Source of the DNA: Lepidonotus clava
Lineage: Eukaryota; Annelida; Polychaeta; Phyllodocida; Polynoidae
Direction: 5' to 3'
Length of the DNA stretch: 64,000 nucleotides
Assembly (NCBI GenBank): GCA_936440205.1
Contig: OW387135.1
Span: forward strand, 35,504,792 to 35,568,791
Shown piece by piece: positions 21,120 through 33,500 of the stretch (its first letter is position 1; every line of letters starts with the position of its first letter). The position numbers and the translations under genes were made by a program. Below the pieces are notes generated by a model. It saw only the letters and a program-made list of their open reading frames with translations, had not been told where the DNA came from and did no database searches.

Positions 21120-24100
21120 TCACTGATCTAAGTGGACAATTGAAAGTCTAATGTCTGTTGTCCATGCCACATTTGTTATGACTGAAGACGTAAACAACGC
21201 CACGATATGCCCTAGAGAAATAACACAACGGAAGCGACGCACTCTTTCACTTTACTAAGAAATCACGATGACACTTCCTCTTTTTATCAACGCTTCATCT
21301 TAGCAAGTTGTTACAAGATATTTCTATTCCACGAAATGAGCCGTAAAAATTCAACCATATTATTTTTCTTAAGCTACATCTGTGAATCGAACGATTGGAT
21401 ATAGATATTTAGTGTAGGGCCTATACCTGTTCTTTTAAAAAAGAGAAACTGTTTGTGAAACATAACAAAATTAAGTATCAAAGGTACAATAAGATCGATT
21501 TTGTTCGCACAACAAAAGTAAAGTGCTTTCATTTGGGAAGCAAAGTCGTTACTTCAATGGTTCATCAACTTAGTAGGACTAAGACGCGGTTCATAGGCTA
21601 TATCCGTTTTATGTTTGTGTAACGCTGGAGAATAACGATCGTTTTAAAATAACCTCGAAAGCCAAGATACTTTGCATGGAATGCAGCTGAACACACACAT
21701 GAACATTGCAACTGCTAACTCAAAATGTTAATTGATATGTGGGATTTCTATAGGTTTGGATAAACATAATAAATGTTCATTCAAAAACGATTCGGGAGGG
21801 TGCCAAAACAGGGTGTGAAGGCGCGGCTTTAGGGCAGGGTACGGAGGCGCACCCGGCGCGTGGCCCTCGGGCTTTTGGATTATTTTTTTGTCCTCCCACC
21901 CATTACATACCAAAGGGTGTGGTGACAAAATTGACAATGCCGTTCTCAACCCTTTGTGAAATTCCTGGATTCGCCTGGGGTCTTATCACGTAATTTTGGT
22001 TTTTGGAAGAACAAAGAGAAATTTTGAACATAGATGCATGTCCCCAAAAGAACTACATTCCAGTGTTTAAATTAAGAAGCGGCGCGATAGCAAACAATTG
22101 GTAAACTGTTTCTATGATAATAATATTATCATAAATGTTCACGTTGTATTTGAGAAGATTCGAAACAATCTGCTGGCATATGGGGTCCACTGTACATTGC
22201 CTTAAAAGTAAAGACTAACGAAAACATCGTCATTTACACTGGTTAAAAGTTAACTTGGCCATTTGTAACTTTGCACTGCACTTCGTTTGAAGGTGAATTA
22301 CAAATGTATAAGGTGTCCCTCCCCAGAGGCGACCTGAGTGTTGCCATGTGCGTCGTACCCCTTTGACTGCTCCACCAGACCCGGACACAACTTGTTCCAC
22401 CTTAATAACGCGAAAATGTCCCCCAGTGACCCCTTAACCATTCCGCGACAAAAAGGTCACGCACAAGTCGAAGATAATTATTTGAAGGGAGGATGAAAAG
22501 AATTAACATAGACACTAAATTGTGAAGTAACTATTTAATTCAAACTGCAATGGAAAGGGAGATGGGGCCTACCTTTGGTGGGCATATGTATCGCTTAGCA
22601 GATAACGATGTGAGAAGAAAATTGGTTTGGGTTCCAGTGCTTCAATGGTGTGCCCGGTTGTTGCCTATAGTGATGACTTTATTCGGACCAGTGCACACTG
22701 TCTATATCGGAAACATTCATCTTCAGACGTCCAGGACGCAAAGTATGAATCCAATTAGAGCTACAGAGGTCACAGATATATTATACGGACGTGCACTTCT
22801 TGACCTTATTGGTATGTTCCAAAAGATTATTGTTACTCATTTCAAATAAAAGCGAGCTTTTATATTCAATCAGTGCCCAAACAAGAAAGTATGTGCACGA
22901 TTCTGAAACAAAAGTGCCATTTTGTGGATTTTGACAAAATTCTCCCAGATTTCCATTTCTTGTCAATGAGGAGAACAAAAATTAAAATACTTCCATTAAA
23001 GTTCAACTTCAATTTATAGAACATTATTGATGAAATGATTTTCAATTTGCAGTTACAGTTAATCAATTCATCCTGGTTCTCTATAAAGATGACACAGTGA
23101 AAGTGGTTTCTTATTCGGGTCGGATCATTCATTGGTGAAATGGGCGGGGGTTGGAGGTTCACTAAGGCCTATTGCTGAACTGCCACGCCTTTATGCCCAC
23201 AGGGGTGGCATTTCCTCCTCCTTGGGAAATTCAAAGGTCTACATAAAAAGGAGGAAGGGAGGCTCGAGGAAGGCCCTGTACGTAAATACTATGATAGTAA
23301 TACATTCTGTTTCGACCCAATTTGAAGTTCTGTCTGGAGAAAATTCTTCTTAACAATCAATATGGAACTATATGAAGCATGAGTGTCATTCACTCCCACA
23401 GAGATTCCACGTGTCGTTGGTTCTACGCTGACGTCTGTTGGACGGGATAGGACGTCAGCACGCATAGATTGCCCCCCGAAACGTGTGGACCAGATATAAG
23501 TGACAGAACTTTGGCTCCTTGGCCACTGTCTAGACCTCTCATGTGGCGGACACCTGCCCACCACTGACACAGACACTCACTCTCAGACGATCCGCTGACA
23601 AGTGGCTGAATTAATTCGTTCAGGAGACGGAGAAAGTAAAATGAAAATATTTTTACAATGCAAAAAGAATAACAAAACAATTATCACTTCCTTTTTCCCT
23701 TTCAGGTATGTAGCTGAGACAAAGATGTCTGTCTGCCCTGGGGTCTTTGAAAATATTGTATAAAACCGGGAGTGTTTCAGAGTTCTGTGAACAAAGGAAC
23801 AAATGTCTTTGACATTTTTAGAGACAACACCATGTAGACTGTCTGGCATCAATTTCCTCTTTTCACAAAGCTAAGCAGCAGTGCCGCATCATTCATGCGG
23901 TAATCTAGATCTCCCAAAGTAAAATTTGCGATAACTGGATAAACTGACCTTTGACACACAAGCACTCTGATCAAAAGGCTCAGTTTACTGACCCCCTTCT
24001 TCCATAACCTACAAACACATGAATCCTGCCCGGGGCCAGGGCTGACCAATACCTGAGGTGTTCTCCTGACGGGCTGAGGTCAGGTCGGGTCAAGTAAAGG

Positions 24101-25315
24101 GTATCCGGAGGGGGTCAGCAAGCTGCCAAAGGGGTAACAAGGGTCAAGGGGGCGGACACAGGGGGCAGTGTGTGGGCGGGGGCTGGAGTAGGGGTAGGGG
24201 AGCATGCATGTTCTGACGTCTGGATGAGCTAAAAGAGATCACTCCTAGACTCCAGACTTGCAAGCGTGACCTGAGTTGGACGCGAGTCGCATCTCCACGT
24301 GTTGAGGGGGGCGGGACATGGGGGCACACTCCCCCATTTTTTGGGGGGTATTTACATAGTAAAAAGCAGAATTAGCCTAAAATATTATCTCAGAAAAATC
24401 CAATTATGCTCCTCCTTTTTAAAATCTTCGGTCCGCCGCGTCCGCCGCCACTGAATCCCATCAATTTGAGAAGGGAGCCTCCATTAATGATACACGCATT
24501 ATTACATGTTTTCTGGACCCCACCCCTTTATCATGTAATAAGCATTAGAAATGCCCCCATCCCCATCTTGCAATAGTGTACGTTATGAATGGACGACAGC
24601 TTAACCTGTTAACTGCTTAAGGGACTCGGTAATTAATTATTTTTCACTCTGTCTATCCGGGCTTTACAGCATGTGGGTGCCAGTTGCTGACCATATTCTC
24701 CACAGCTGCTCTTACTAAAACTAATCATATATTAGAATTTCTAAAGAACTTGTCTTCCAGGAATTGCTAATGTTTTCTGCTGATGGATGACCTATCTTGT
24801 CACAAGCAGAATAAACTAGGAGTTCTTTATGAGAAAGGAAAAAGACGCTTCCGAGAGATGACAGTGCCACTTCAACTTATTCGGGACAAAATGACACCTA
24901 CACGTGAAAACAATAGATTATGTATATGATAAATGGTTTCAAAATATACCATTAACCACTTTACACAATTGTTCGATTATGGAAGTTTGAAGTAAATGTA
25001 CGTTTCGAGAATTGGATAGTGATTGCATAATTATGAATTTACATCGAAACCTTGCATGCATTGTCAAATTGAATAGCATGTTACATTATTATAAACAAGC
25101 ACTATTAAAACAGCACGAAAGGGATAACTCGCAAGAACGGAATATTCATTTGTTCACTCGGGGATAGAAGCCATTCCGCTAATCGTGCTGAAATATTCGT
25201 GCGTACAGTTGCAGTCAAATGGAAAATTACAGCAGGTGATCAGACAGGAGGACACGACGGGTGCGAATTCTACGAAAAAGCTTGTTTTTCCTTCTTAGAA
25301 TAAGTCATCATGCAT
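21120..25315. other. Intergenic, no gene recognised
   Basis: Open frames here are short and lack family resemblance or paired splice sites. GC-richer patches lie at about 23400-23580 and 24040-24340; the second contains repeated ggtca half-sites (gaggtcaggtcgggtcaagt at about 24080) and poly-G words of the foldback type. A small GC-rich fragment at 21790-21880 (gaggcgcacccggcgcg) may also be a repeat remnant. Confidence 0.5.
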
Positions 25316-25920
25316 ATGTGACCCAACGAGGGGAAAGGGTGCTCCGCTCAGGATTTCCTATGAAACTAATATTGTAGAGCAGGTTCTAAGATTTCAAATA
25401 ATATCAAGCATGTCCAAATCTGATAATTATAAAGGAAGTTATGGGCCCTTAAACAAAACACTGTAAGGATACCAGAAAATGAGGAAAAGCTTAATTTTCT
25501 TGTATTTATTGAGATTTTACCTAAATTATCATAAATTAACATAATTGCAAGTAAATATTTAAAAACACACTTTTTTTTCATGATTTTTTAACCAGAAATG
25601 ATAGATGTATTCTGTTTTCAATGTTGAGATCTGAAAATGATAGTTTCTCACAGGTTACACTATTTTCTGTAAATCTATTTTCTGAGAATGTATTTTAGTT
25701 TCCATGGCAACCAAATAGATGTTCCATTGACATTCCAAATACAGAAATATTCCATCATGATGGAATGTTTTTGGTATGATAAATGAATTCTACACAACAA
25801 GTTGATTTAAGACAAAACTATCACTGTTTTTCATAAATCTACTCATATCTCCTTAAATATTAGGTTTAGGATAGTAAATGTAGGAACCTCGGAGCACCCT
25901 TCCCCCTTGGCTGGTCACAT
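25316..25920. mobile_element. Non-autonomous DNA transposon with 31-bp terminal inverted repeats
   Basis: Left end 25316-25346 (atgtgacc...aaagggtgctccg) and right end 25890-25920 are inverted repeats matching at about 26 of 31 positions. The interior (25470-25810) is an inverted homologue of 20105-20470 inside the 19.2 kb element: shared words include aaaatgaggaaaagctta, tttccatggcaacca and attctacacaa. No ORF of note. Either one element inserted in the other's ancestor or they share an internal module. Confidence 0.75.
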
Positions 25921-28900
25921 TATGTTCTTCTAGGAAAGATAGGTATTGCCAATGCAGTAAACGTATACGTGGCATTCGTATCAGAATATCTACATTGGCC
26001 TATTCTTATATATAATATCCACTGGCCTTCTAGTTGCACTGTTACAGCGTAGCGCGTCCAGAGGGGGCACCGGGACTAATTTTAATATGTGCACCCCCCT
26101 TTCTAAAATTTCTGGATCTGACCCTGCCCGTCCATATATATGTTTTGTCAGAACACCCGTTCAAATAGACCAGGGATTTGACATCGGTTTCCAGAACTTC
26201 AGCACTTCAGTAATGCTAAATATGAAACGGATGATACCCCGGCCTTAATAGAGTTACTATGCTTGCAAAAGCCAGTACTTCTTGAATTTTGCTGACAGAC
26301 TTTCATTTGATGACTTCCAAACATTTTTAAGGTAATAATGAAAATTGTCCAGAGTAGTTGGTAGTCAACCAATGCTCTCTTTGCACATGTTCCTAGTAAA
26401 TAGCAGACTTCCCTCTGCGGGGAGGGTGAGTCCGTCCATATCTTGTGAAGGACTGGTTCATGAAAGATGCGCTAAATTGTTGGTGCTTCTCACTCAGCTC
26501 ATCGGTCCTCATCCTAACTGACGTCCATGCACACAGCGCGACCTCAATGTTTACTTTAAAAGCGTAGACAGCCAAGTAAAATTATGGATTGCAGGGTAAA
26601 ATCTGAGTATGGGAACGTACATTTGGTAAAAGCTTTCTTTAAATAGTTAGGCATGATAATAGTCTCTACTTGTCCCTTGCAATGTGTTGTGAACATAGGG
26701 TTTTGTGTGGTATAAATGAAGACTTGAAGGCAGGAGTTGTAGTTGATGTTAAATATATTCTCTACAGTCTCAGGAGTGTAGGCCTAAAGGCCTATTGCTT
26801 CTTATTGGTTACATGTTGTCTCTTCTGCTGCTGGACCCAGAGTCCCTTACAGCATACCTGCACCTCCCACCTGACCTCTGGTCAGTGACCTAATTACAAC
26901 TGACCAATAAGGGCAGGGGGAGTGCTTACAGTCTAATTACCATAAACTCTATAATGAAGTAAATGATATGCATATATGATATATCTTTTGATTATTATAA
27001 TTTAGACATAAAATATGTATATTAAAAGAAGTTATGATATTAGTAGATATATATCTTATATAATAGATTTGGTGAATACTTGTAATTGTTAGTGGGAGGA
27101 AATGCCATGCCTAAATTTATGTATGACAGTGTCAAGTATGTGTAAACCCCCCTGTGGTAGAATGTACTAAGGTGAACCAAAAGATCTGTCAACGTTTAAA
27201 AGTACTTTCCTTCATTGGTAGTAAGGAGATATTTAAGGGAAAAGAAAGTACATGTTGCTAGGAAAATACGCATACATGTTTTAATCATTCAAAAAGTGTA
27301 ATTGCTCAAAGAAATAGACAATTCATGTCGATGGCCTCTTTCCGTCCACTGCCACTAATGCAGATATAGATTTCTACATGTGTCTGTGCGGTCAGCGTGT
27401 CGGAACTCTTTGCCCTGCTTATTGACAGGGCCACAGTCCAACTGACCATCATCCCATTAAAGGTCTGAGAGGTTAGACACCCATGTCGGGCCCTGTAAAC
27501 AAAGTGTCGGGCCGACATGCCCATCGACACCCTACTCCTCACCACTAACCCGCATGATGTGTACTTAGACCCACATTTTCAATCATGTCAAGAACAATTG
27601 TCAAGGAAATAGGATGAAATTAGACAGAATTCGAATTGAGAAGGAAATGATGAGGGGCTGGAACTCTATCATTAACTTACGTAAGAACACCCGACACTGT
27701 CATCTACTATTCCCTAAATGTAACAAAACCTCAGTCTGTGTTAAGAGTTACACATTGACTGATTAACGGTGTAAGGTAATACTGTTGGCTTTGAATGTCT
27801 CTGTAAAGTGTTGACGTTAACTTGCATGTAACTTAGAGGTACATTATGATTATGGGAAAAATTACCATGAAACTGCAAAGGAATCCAAGATCATTATTAT
27901 TGTAAATGATTAATATAATAAAAACATACCGATACATTTTCTTTGCACATCTTATCTAATAATTAGATATGGTTCCGTCATGTGTTAGGGTGACAAACCT
28001 AAATACTGTCTTTACTAACAACTTTACACTTCTTTATCTGATTGTTGTATAGCGGAAGTAGATCATACCTAATCTAAACGTTGTAATTCAAATTATCCTC
28101 GTTCTCCCAACACATGATAACTTGGGGTCATTTTATCGGTCGAGGATCTTCTAACCCTCCCGACACTACATGGGGGGTCGTCGAAGCTGTCCGTCCTCAT
28201 CAACACGAAATGTAAGCACCGTGGAGGGCCTGCTGGGCATGAAGGCCTGGAGGGGAAGGAGGGGAGGGGGTGAGGGGGGAAGGCGCCTCCTCATTATCAA
28301 AGAAACCCCACAAAAAGAAAACAACAATAACAACAATACAACATAATTGGAAGGAAGCATGAATCATTGGCCACTTTTTCGGTGGTTTTACTTAAAAGAT
28401 ATTTGTTTAGGATCCATGTGATAACGCCCCATTGGAGGTACTATTGACCCAATCATTGAATGTAAGTGAAAATTTATTCAATTAGAAAGACTGCAATATA
28501 TATAGTATCTATAATTGAATGATATCTAGAGACATATAGAAATAGATTATGAAATTACGTTCTGTGGAACCTTTGAATCTCTTACACTTGCAAAAATTAA
28601 TAATCTTTACAATAATCATCAACATGCCTCTGATCTATAGGGGCCTATGTGCATAGTTTAGAAAAAACTTTATCCCCATTCCACGAACCCTTTAGTATAC
28701 AGTCGTAGAGAAGACGACAACTCGGGGTATCTTTAGAGCTTCTTAACCTGGGTTAAAAAAAAGTAGCCAAGTTTAATTTCCAGCAGTTGGTTTCTGGCCC
28801 TCAGCGTGTAGTACATCTCTGCTGTCTGTGTTCGCACATGGAGTAAGTGCGTGTCTGGGCGTGGGGAACGTGTAGGGGGCCTTCAGTGCTGTACATATGG

Positions 28901-30044
28901 GGCGCCGATGTTAAACTGGCGAATTAAAACGGAATGATATTTCTGACAGATGACATGATCTCAGTTGTTCCATATAAGTAAAAGGTAATGCATGTACTCT
29001 GGTACTCTGAGGAACCAATGTAGAGAGCAGCTGGTTCTAGATTAGAGCAGATCGAGGATTGCATTCTTCATGCGAGGTCTGTGATGTAAATGGATCTTGG
29101 TGGAAGAGTCTTCTAAGTGGTTACAGCTAGGGAACATCAGTGTTGTTGGTTTTACGAGGAAAACAATGCTACAGTAATGAGCGGAGTGTTTATCATTATT
29201 ATTTTTTGAAATTCCTCAAGTGATAATCATAACTCTTACGCCTTGAATCTTAGAAAAACAAATCCTCTCAATTGTGCTGACTGTCATTAATTTTGTTCAG
29301 ATTTAACTATAGCAATGAATGATGAAGATGAGATCAAAACCATACTTATTTAACAAGAATTAAGTGTTGAGCTGATACTTAAACCCCACTATAGTTCAGA
29401 CTGACCGTAAACCAATTATATAGTTTCTGAATGTAGTCCTTGTAACTATCATAAACAAAAACCTTTAGCGAAAATTATTGAAAGGCACAGTTATAGCGAT
29501 TGGAATATGTAGAACTTTATCCCTTTCCCTAGAAAATTTACTTTTTCCAGGAAGAATGGCAACAATGTACAGCATCCCTCGTTTTGCAGATGTACACTCG
29601 GACTGCCCTGTGGGCTCGTCTACCCGTTACACCCTCTCAGACAGGGCAGCCACCTGGTGGGGGAGACCAGGGGTCAGCCGCCGTCATATTAGTGCGAGTT
29701 GTGGGACCTTTATCACTCAAGCCCGTCACGCCGGAGGGGTGAGAGCTGCGAGCTGCTCCCACTCATCACGGCACCACTTGGGATACTTGACTTAGGAATC
29801 CACTTGGTAAATGGCTCTTGGTTCAGAAGGAGCGGGTCTTCGTGATTGTGCTATACATCATTGGATATTTCCTGCAAAGAGATTGACTTTTTAGTGCATT
29901 CCTATAAACTAATGCATTCCTAATCTACGTCAGGATACATGCAGATAACCAGAAACTGTCTGAAGTTGTGCTCTTTCAGACTAGGAATTATATTTCTTGT
30001 GAGTCATTTCATCGGTTCTTGAGGACTTTTGTGGCTATCTCAGA
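25921..30044. other. Intergenic, upstream of the Frizzled-CRD gene
   Basis: No supported exon. A foldback-like fragment with cagagggggcacc and gtgcacccccctttctaaaa lies at 26049-26110. A frame at 29478-29795 has an acceptor-like ttttccag at 29541-29548 but no protein resemblance; it could be leader sequence. The rest is AT-rich with nothing recognisable. Confidence 0.45.
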
Positions 30045-30585
30045 ATGAAGTTTCCTACTATTCCGTCCATGAGCCTGCTGGCTTTAACATTATGCATTGT
30101 TTGCCAATTGACCCTGCCTGTAGCGAAGGCTGGGGCCGCCCCTATAGGACACCACAATACCAGTAACCGAGCAGCTCACGTCAACGTCACCAAGCCCTGC
30201 GAGCCGCTCATAATGCCCGCCTGCAAGGGCCTCCACATGTACCAAAGCGTGCGCTTCCCCAACGCCTTCGGTCACACCACCCAGCACGAAGTGTCGAGGG
30301 CCTTCAAGAAGTTCGCTCCCATGCTGAAGACCCCTGGGTGCGGCGAGTGGCTGTCCATGCTGCTGTGTTTGACCTACGCCCCTCCGTGTCCGGCCAAGAC
30401 CCCCGCGTGCCGCCAGCTGTGCGCCAGTGCCTGGGCCGGATGCTGGTCAGCCATGGAGAGGGCAGGCATGCACTGGCCGCACGCCCTCGACTGTGAGACC
30501 ATGCCTATTGGTGCGGAGGAGGACGGGCAGGAATGCATTACCAAGAAGGGCCACCTGGTCAACGACACGCGCATACCCGCCACAG
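30045..30585 (+). CDS. Exon 1: signal peptide and Frizzled cysteine-rich domain
   Basis: Encodes the whole CRD in a single exon, as is common for Frizzled and sFRP genes. The motif CRQLCASAWAGC corresponds to the CxxxCxxxxxxC segment late in the domain. The donor is gtaatgg after ACAG at 30585. The frame continues open into the intron through a minisatellite, which gives a spurious 274-residue reading frame; the linker codons of exon 2 join in phase 1. Confidence 0.9.
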
Positions 30586-33500
30586 GTAATGGACAGTCTC
30601 AGGCCCTCTCAAAGTCTCATTGCATACCACCCCTTTTGATGCTTACTGCCCATCTCATTGCGTACCGCCCCTCTCATTGCATACCGCCCCTCTCAGTGCA
30701 TACCTCCCCTCTCATTGCATACCGCCTATCTCATTGCATACCTCCCCTCTCATTGCATATCACCCCTTTCGATGCTTACTGCCTGTCTCATTGCATACCA
30801 CCTCTCTCATTGCCTACTGCCCCACTCAGTGCATACCGCCCGTCTCAGTGCATACCAGGCCTCTCATAGCATACCGCCTATCTCATTTCATACTGTCCCT
30901 TTCATTGCATACCACCTCTCTCAGTGCATATTGCCCCTCTCATTGTATAATGCTCCTTTTGATGCAAACCCTCCTTTCATTATATGAGGCCCCTCTTACT
31001 GCATACCACCCCTCTCTTTGCTCCTCTCATTACATACTGCCCTGTCATTGCATACCGCCCTCCTATACCGCATTTCGGAGAGGCCCAATGGGCGCCGCCA
31101 TATTGGACAAGGGATAGTCCTGATAGGCTGAAAAGTCGCGCTTGACCCCCTACAGGTATTGGCACCCAAGGAACATGCATGTGCGAACCTAGACTCCCGA
31201 ATACGGTATTGCACACTGCCACTCTCATTGCATAATACCCCTTTTGCTGCAAACAACCCCTTTCATGACATGCAGACCCTCTTATTGCATACCAAGCCTT
31301 TCATTGTATTATGCTCCTCTCATTGCATACCGCCCTCCTATTGCACACCACCCTCCTATTTCACACTGCCACTCTCATTGCATGCTGCCACTCTCATTGC
31401 ATACCACTTGTTATTGCGTATCATTCCTCTTGTTGCATACCATCCTTGTGATGGCATATATTAAATTATGTTGCTCTTTTCATCGCATACTGTCCCTGAA
31501 AGTGTTGTTGCAAAAATTGTCCCTTTCGTTGCATACCCCCCCCTGTAGTTGAATAATTTGCATACACGTCTTATTGCGTAGAATTCTAATGATAAAACAA
31601 TAAGGTCCGACAATCAGTCAGCAAACAATACCGATCACAAAGCCCTCTGTGACGTCCATATTATCCCTTAAAGACCTTCTTTACACTATTTCATCTCTTT
31701 CACTCGTTTTGCCACCCAGAAACAAAGCTCATTACTTGTATTGTCCTCGGATCGTTTGAATACATGGAATAATTTACAGAAATGAATGCGTCACTCGTTT
31801 TAAGTCTTAGAAATAATTGTCCGAAAGTAGGTTAAATGCTAACCTTTAATTTAGAGTAAAGAATCTCACACTATTCTGGAAACACTTATAATAGACGGTC
31901 TTTGAGGTTTAATCATACGCGGTCCTTTCCTGTGTGAGGGCTTGAGGCTATATAGACCTGCTCCGGGGTCAGGGTTAATGAAGCGTGAAGGGAGCTGCTC
32001 AAGGAACCCATGTGTCCTTAAACGGGGTCACGGCGGTCAGGTCAGAAGGGGGTTGTAGTCTGGGACTATACGGTCATTGACATTGACGGTATTGTGTAAA
32101 GTATGCCTATAGTGCCGGATACAGAACTATCATTATTCAGTAATTCTATTTCGAATAAGACTATAATTATGTGGGCCTGGTCATTCAGTACCGGATGTTG
32201 CTATAGTCTCAAGCGTTAAGAATAATTCTATATTTAGCAATTAGGTCAATAAATAATTCACATAGTTATAGATTCATAGTGATCATTTTTGTTGATTAGA
32301 ATTATAACATGAATGTAATGAGAGTCATGTTTCATGTATAATGAACAATAATGACGATTGGGCCAACAGAACTTTAACGTTTCGATAACTGCATGGCCAT
32401 TCATTCATGCCTATGCGGTCTCTGCTAATTTTAATTCACTTACTTTTTAGATCTCTGGAGATTGTCTATACTAATATCCAGCATATGACTTATAATATGT
32501 AATATTCAAAAGGCTGTATACTGTAATTTTGTCTAGCTTATCAATTTATTTGCTTTGGCTTTTCAAGAGTCTGTTAAGAACTCACTAATTCAAAGTATGG
32601 CTGCATTGTTTGTTTGTACACAAGTAGCAGTAGACCAGTGGCGATATAATTTGATTTTCATGGTTTCCAGCCTTCACAAGAATTATCAGATACACTGTTC
32701 ATCAACATCAATTATGTCTCTGACATTTCAATATCTAAAAAATATCACTATGATCCTGGGTCATCCCGACATAGTTGGATTTCCGATGATATAAAAGAAA
32801 CAAATTGATTCAATTGTGAATTTCGGACACTATAAGTAACTTTTGAATATCTGTTACCTATAGACCTTGTGCATTTTGGTGGTCACCATGTGTTCTTCAT
32901 GACCATGTGGCTATTAGATACATAAGGAAATCAGGAATTATGTGTACAGGAAGTTGTTCAATAGGACATCTTATGACTATTTCAGATACATTTAGCAAAA
33001 ATCAATGTTCCAAATGTTTGTGAAATGTTGATAACAAGAATTCCAAATTGATCATTAAGATGGTGCCCAACCCCTTTCTGGCTATTGTGACGTCATGTGC
33101 ACTCAAGAATCCTCCTCTGCAATTTTGGAGCTTCAGGGGCGGATACAGGATTTGGCAAATGGGGGGTCCACATAATCCCCATATAGGCTAATTATTCAAA
33201 AATATGTAATAACAAGTTTACACAAAGGTACAAAAATTTAAAGGGAGCCAAAAGCAATATAGGGTGGTAATTTTGCAAATTCAGTTAACTATTGAAATAT
33301 ATTAAATGGCCATAGTCTAGGCCTGTGGTAAAATATAGACTGTGAATACAGACTTAAACTACATTAAAATAGATGAAAACTCATCCCAGGTCAATTTTGG
33401 TGACCTACCAAAATCGGTTTGTTTACAAACATTGCTGTTTTCAAGCATACATGCCATGAGTATTATGGAATTTAAGCGAACTTAAAAAATGGTTATTATG

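Noticed and set aside
29478-29795. 105-codon plus-strand ORF upstream of the Frizzled-CRD gene
   Set aside because: No family resemblance; an internal acceptor-like site leaves open that part is untranslated leader, but that cannot be shown.
30620-31552. Several ORFs with SHCIPPL repeats, and the regular repeats as a CRISPR-like array
   Set aside because: Translation of a degenerate 19-20-bp minisatellite in an intron; there are no spacers, and the genome is eukaryotic.
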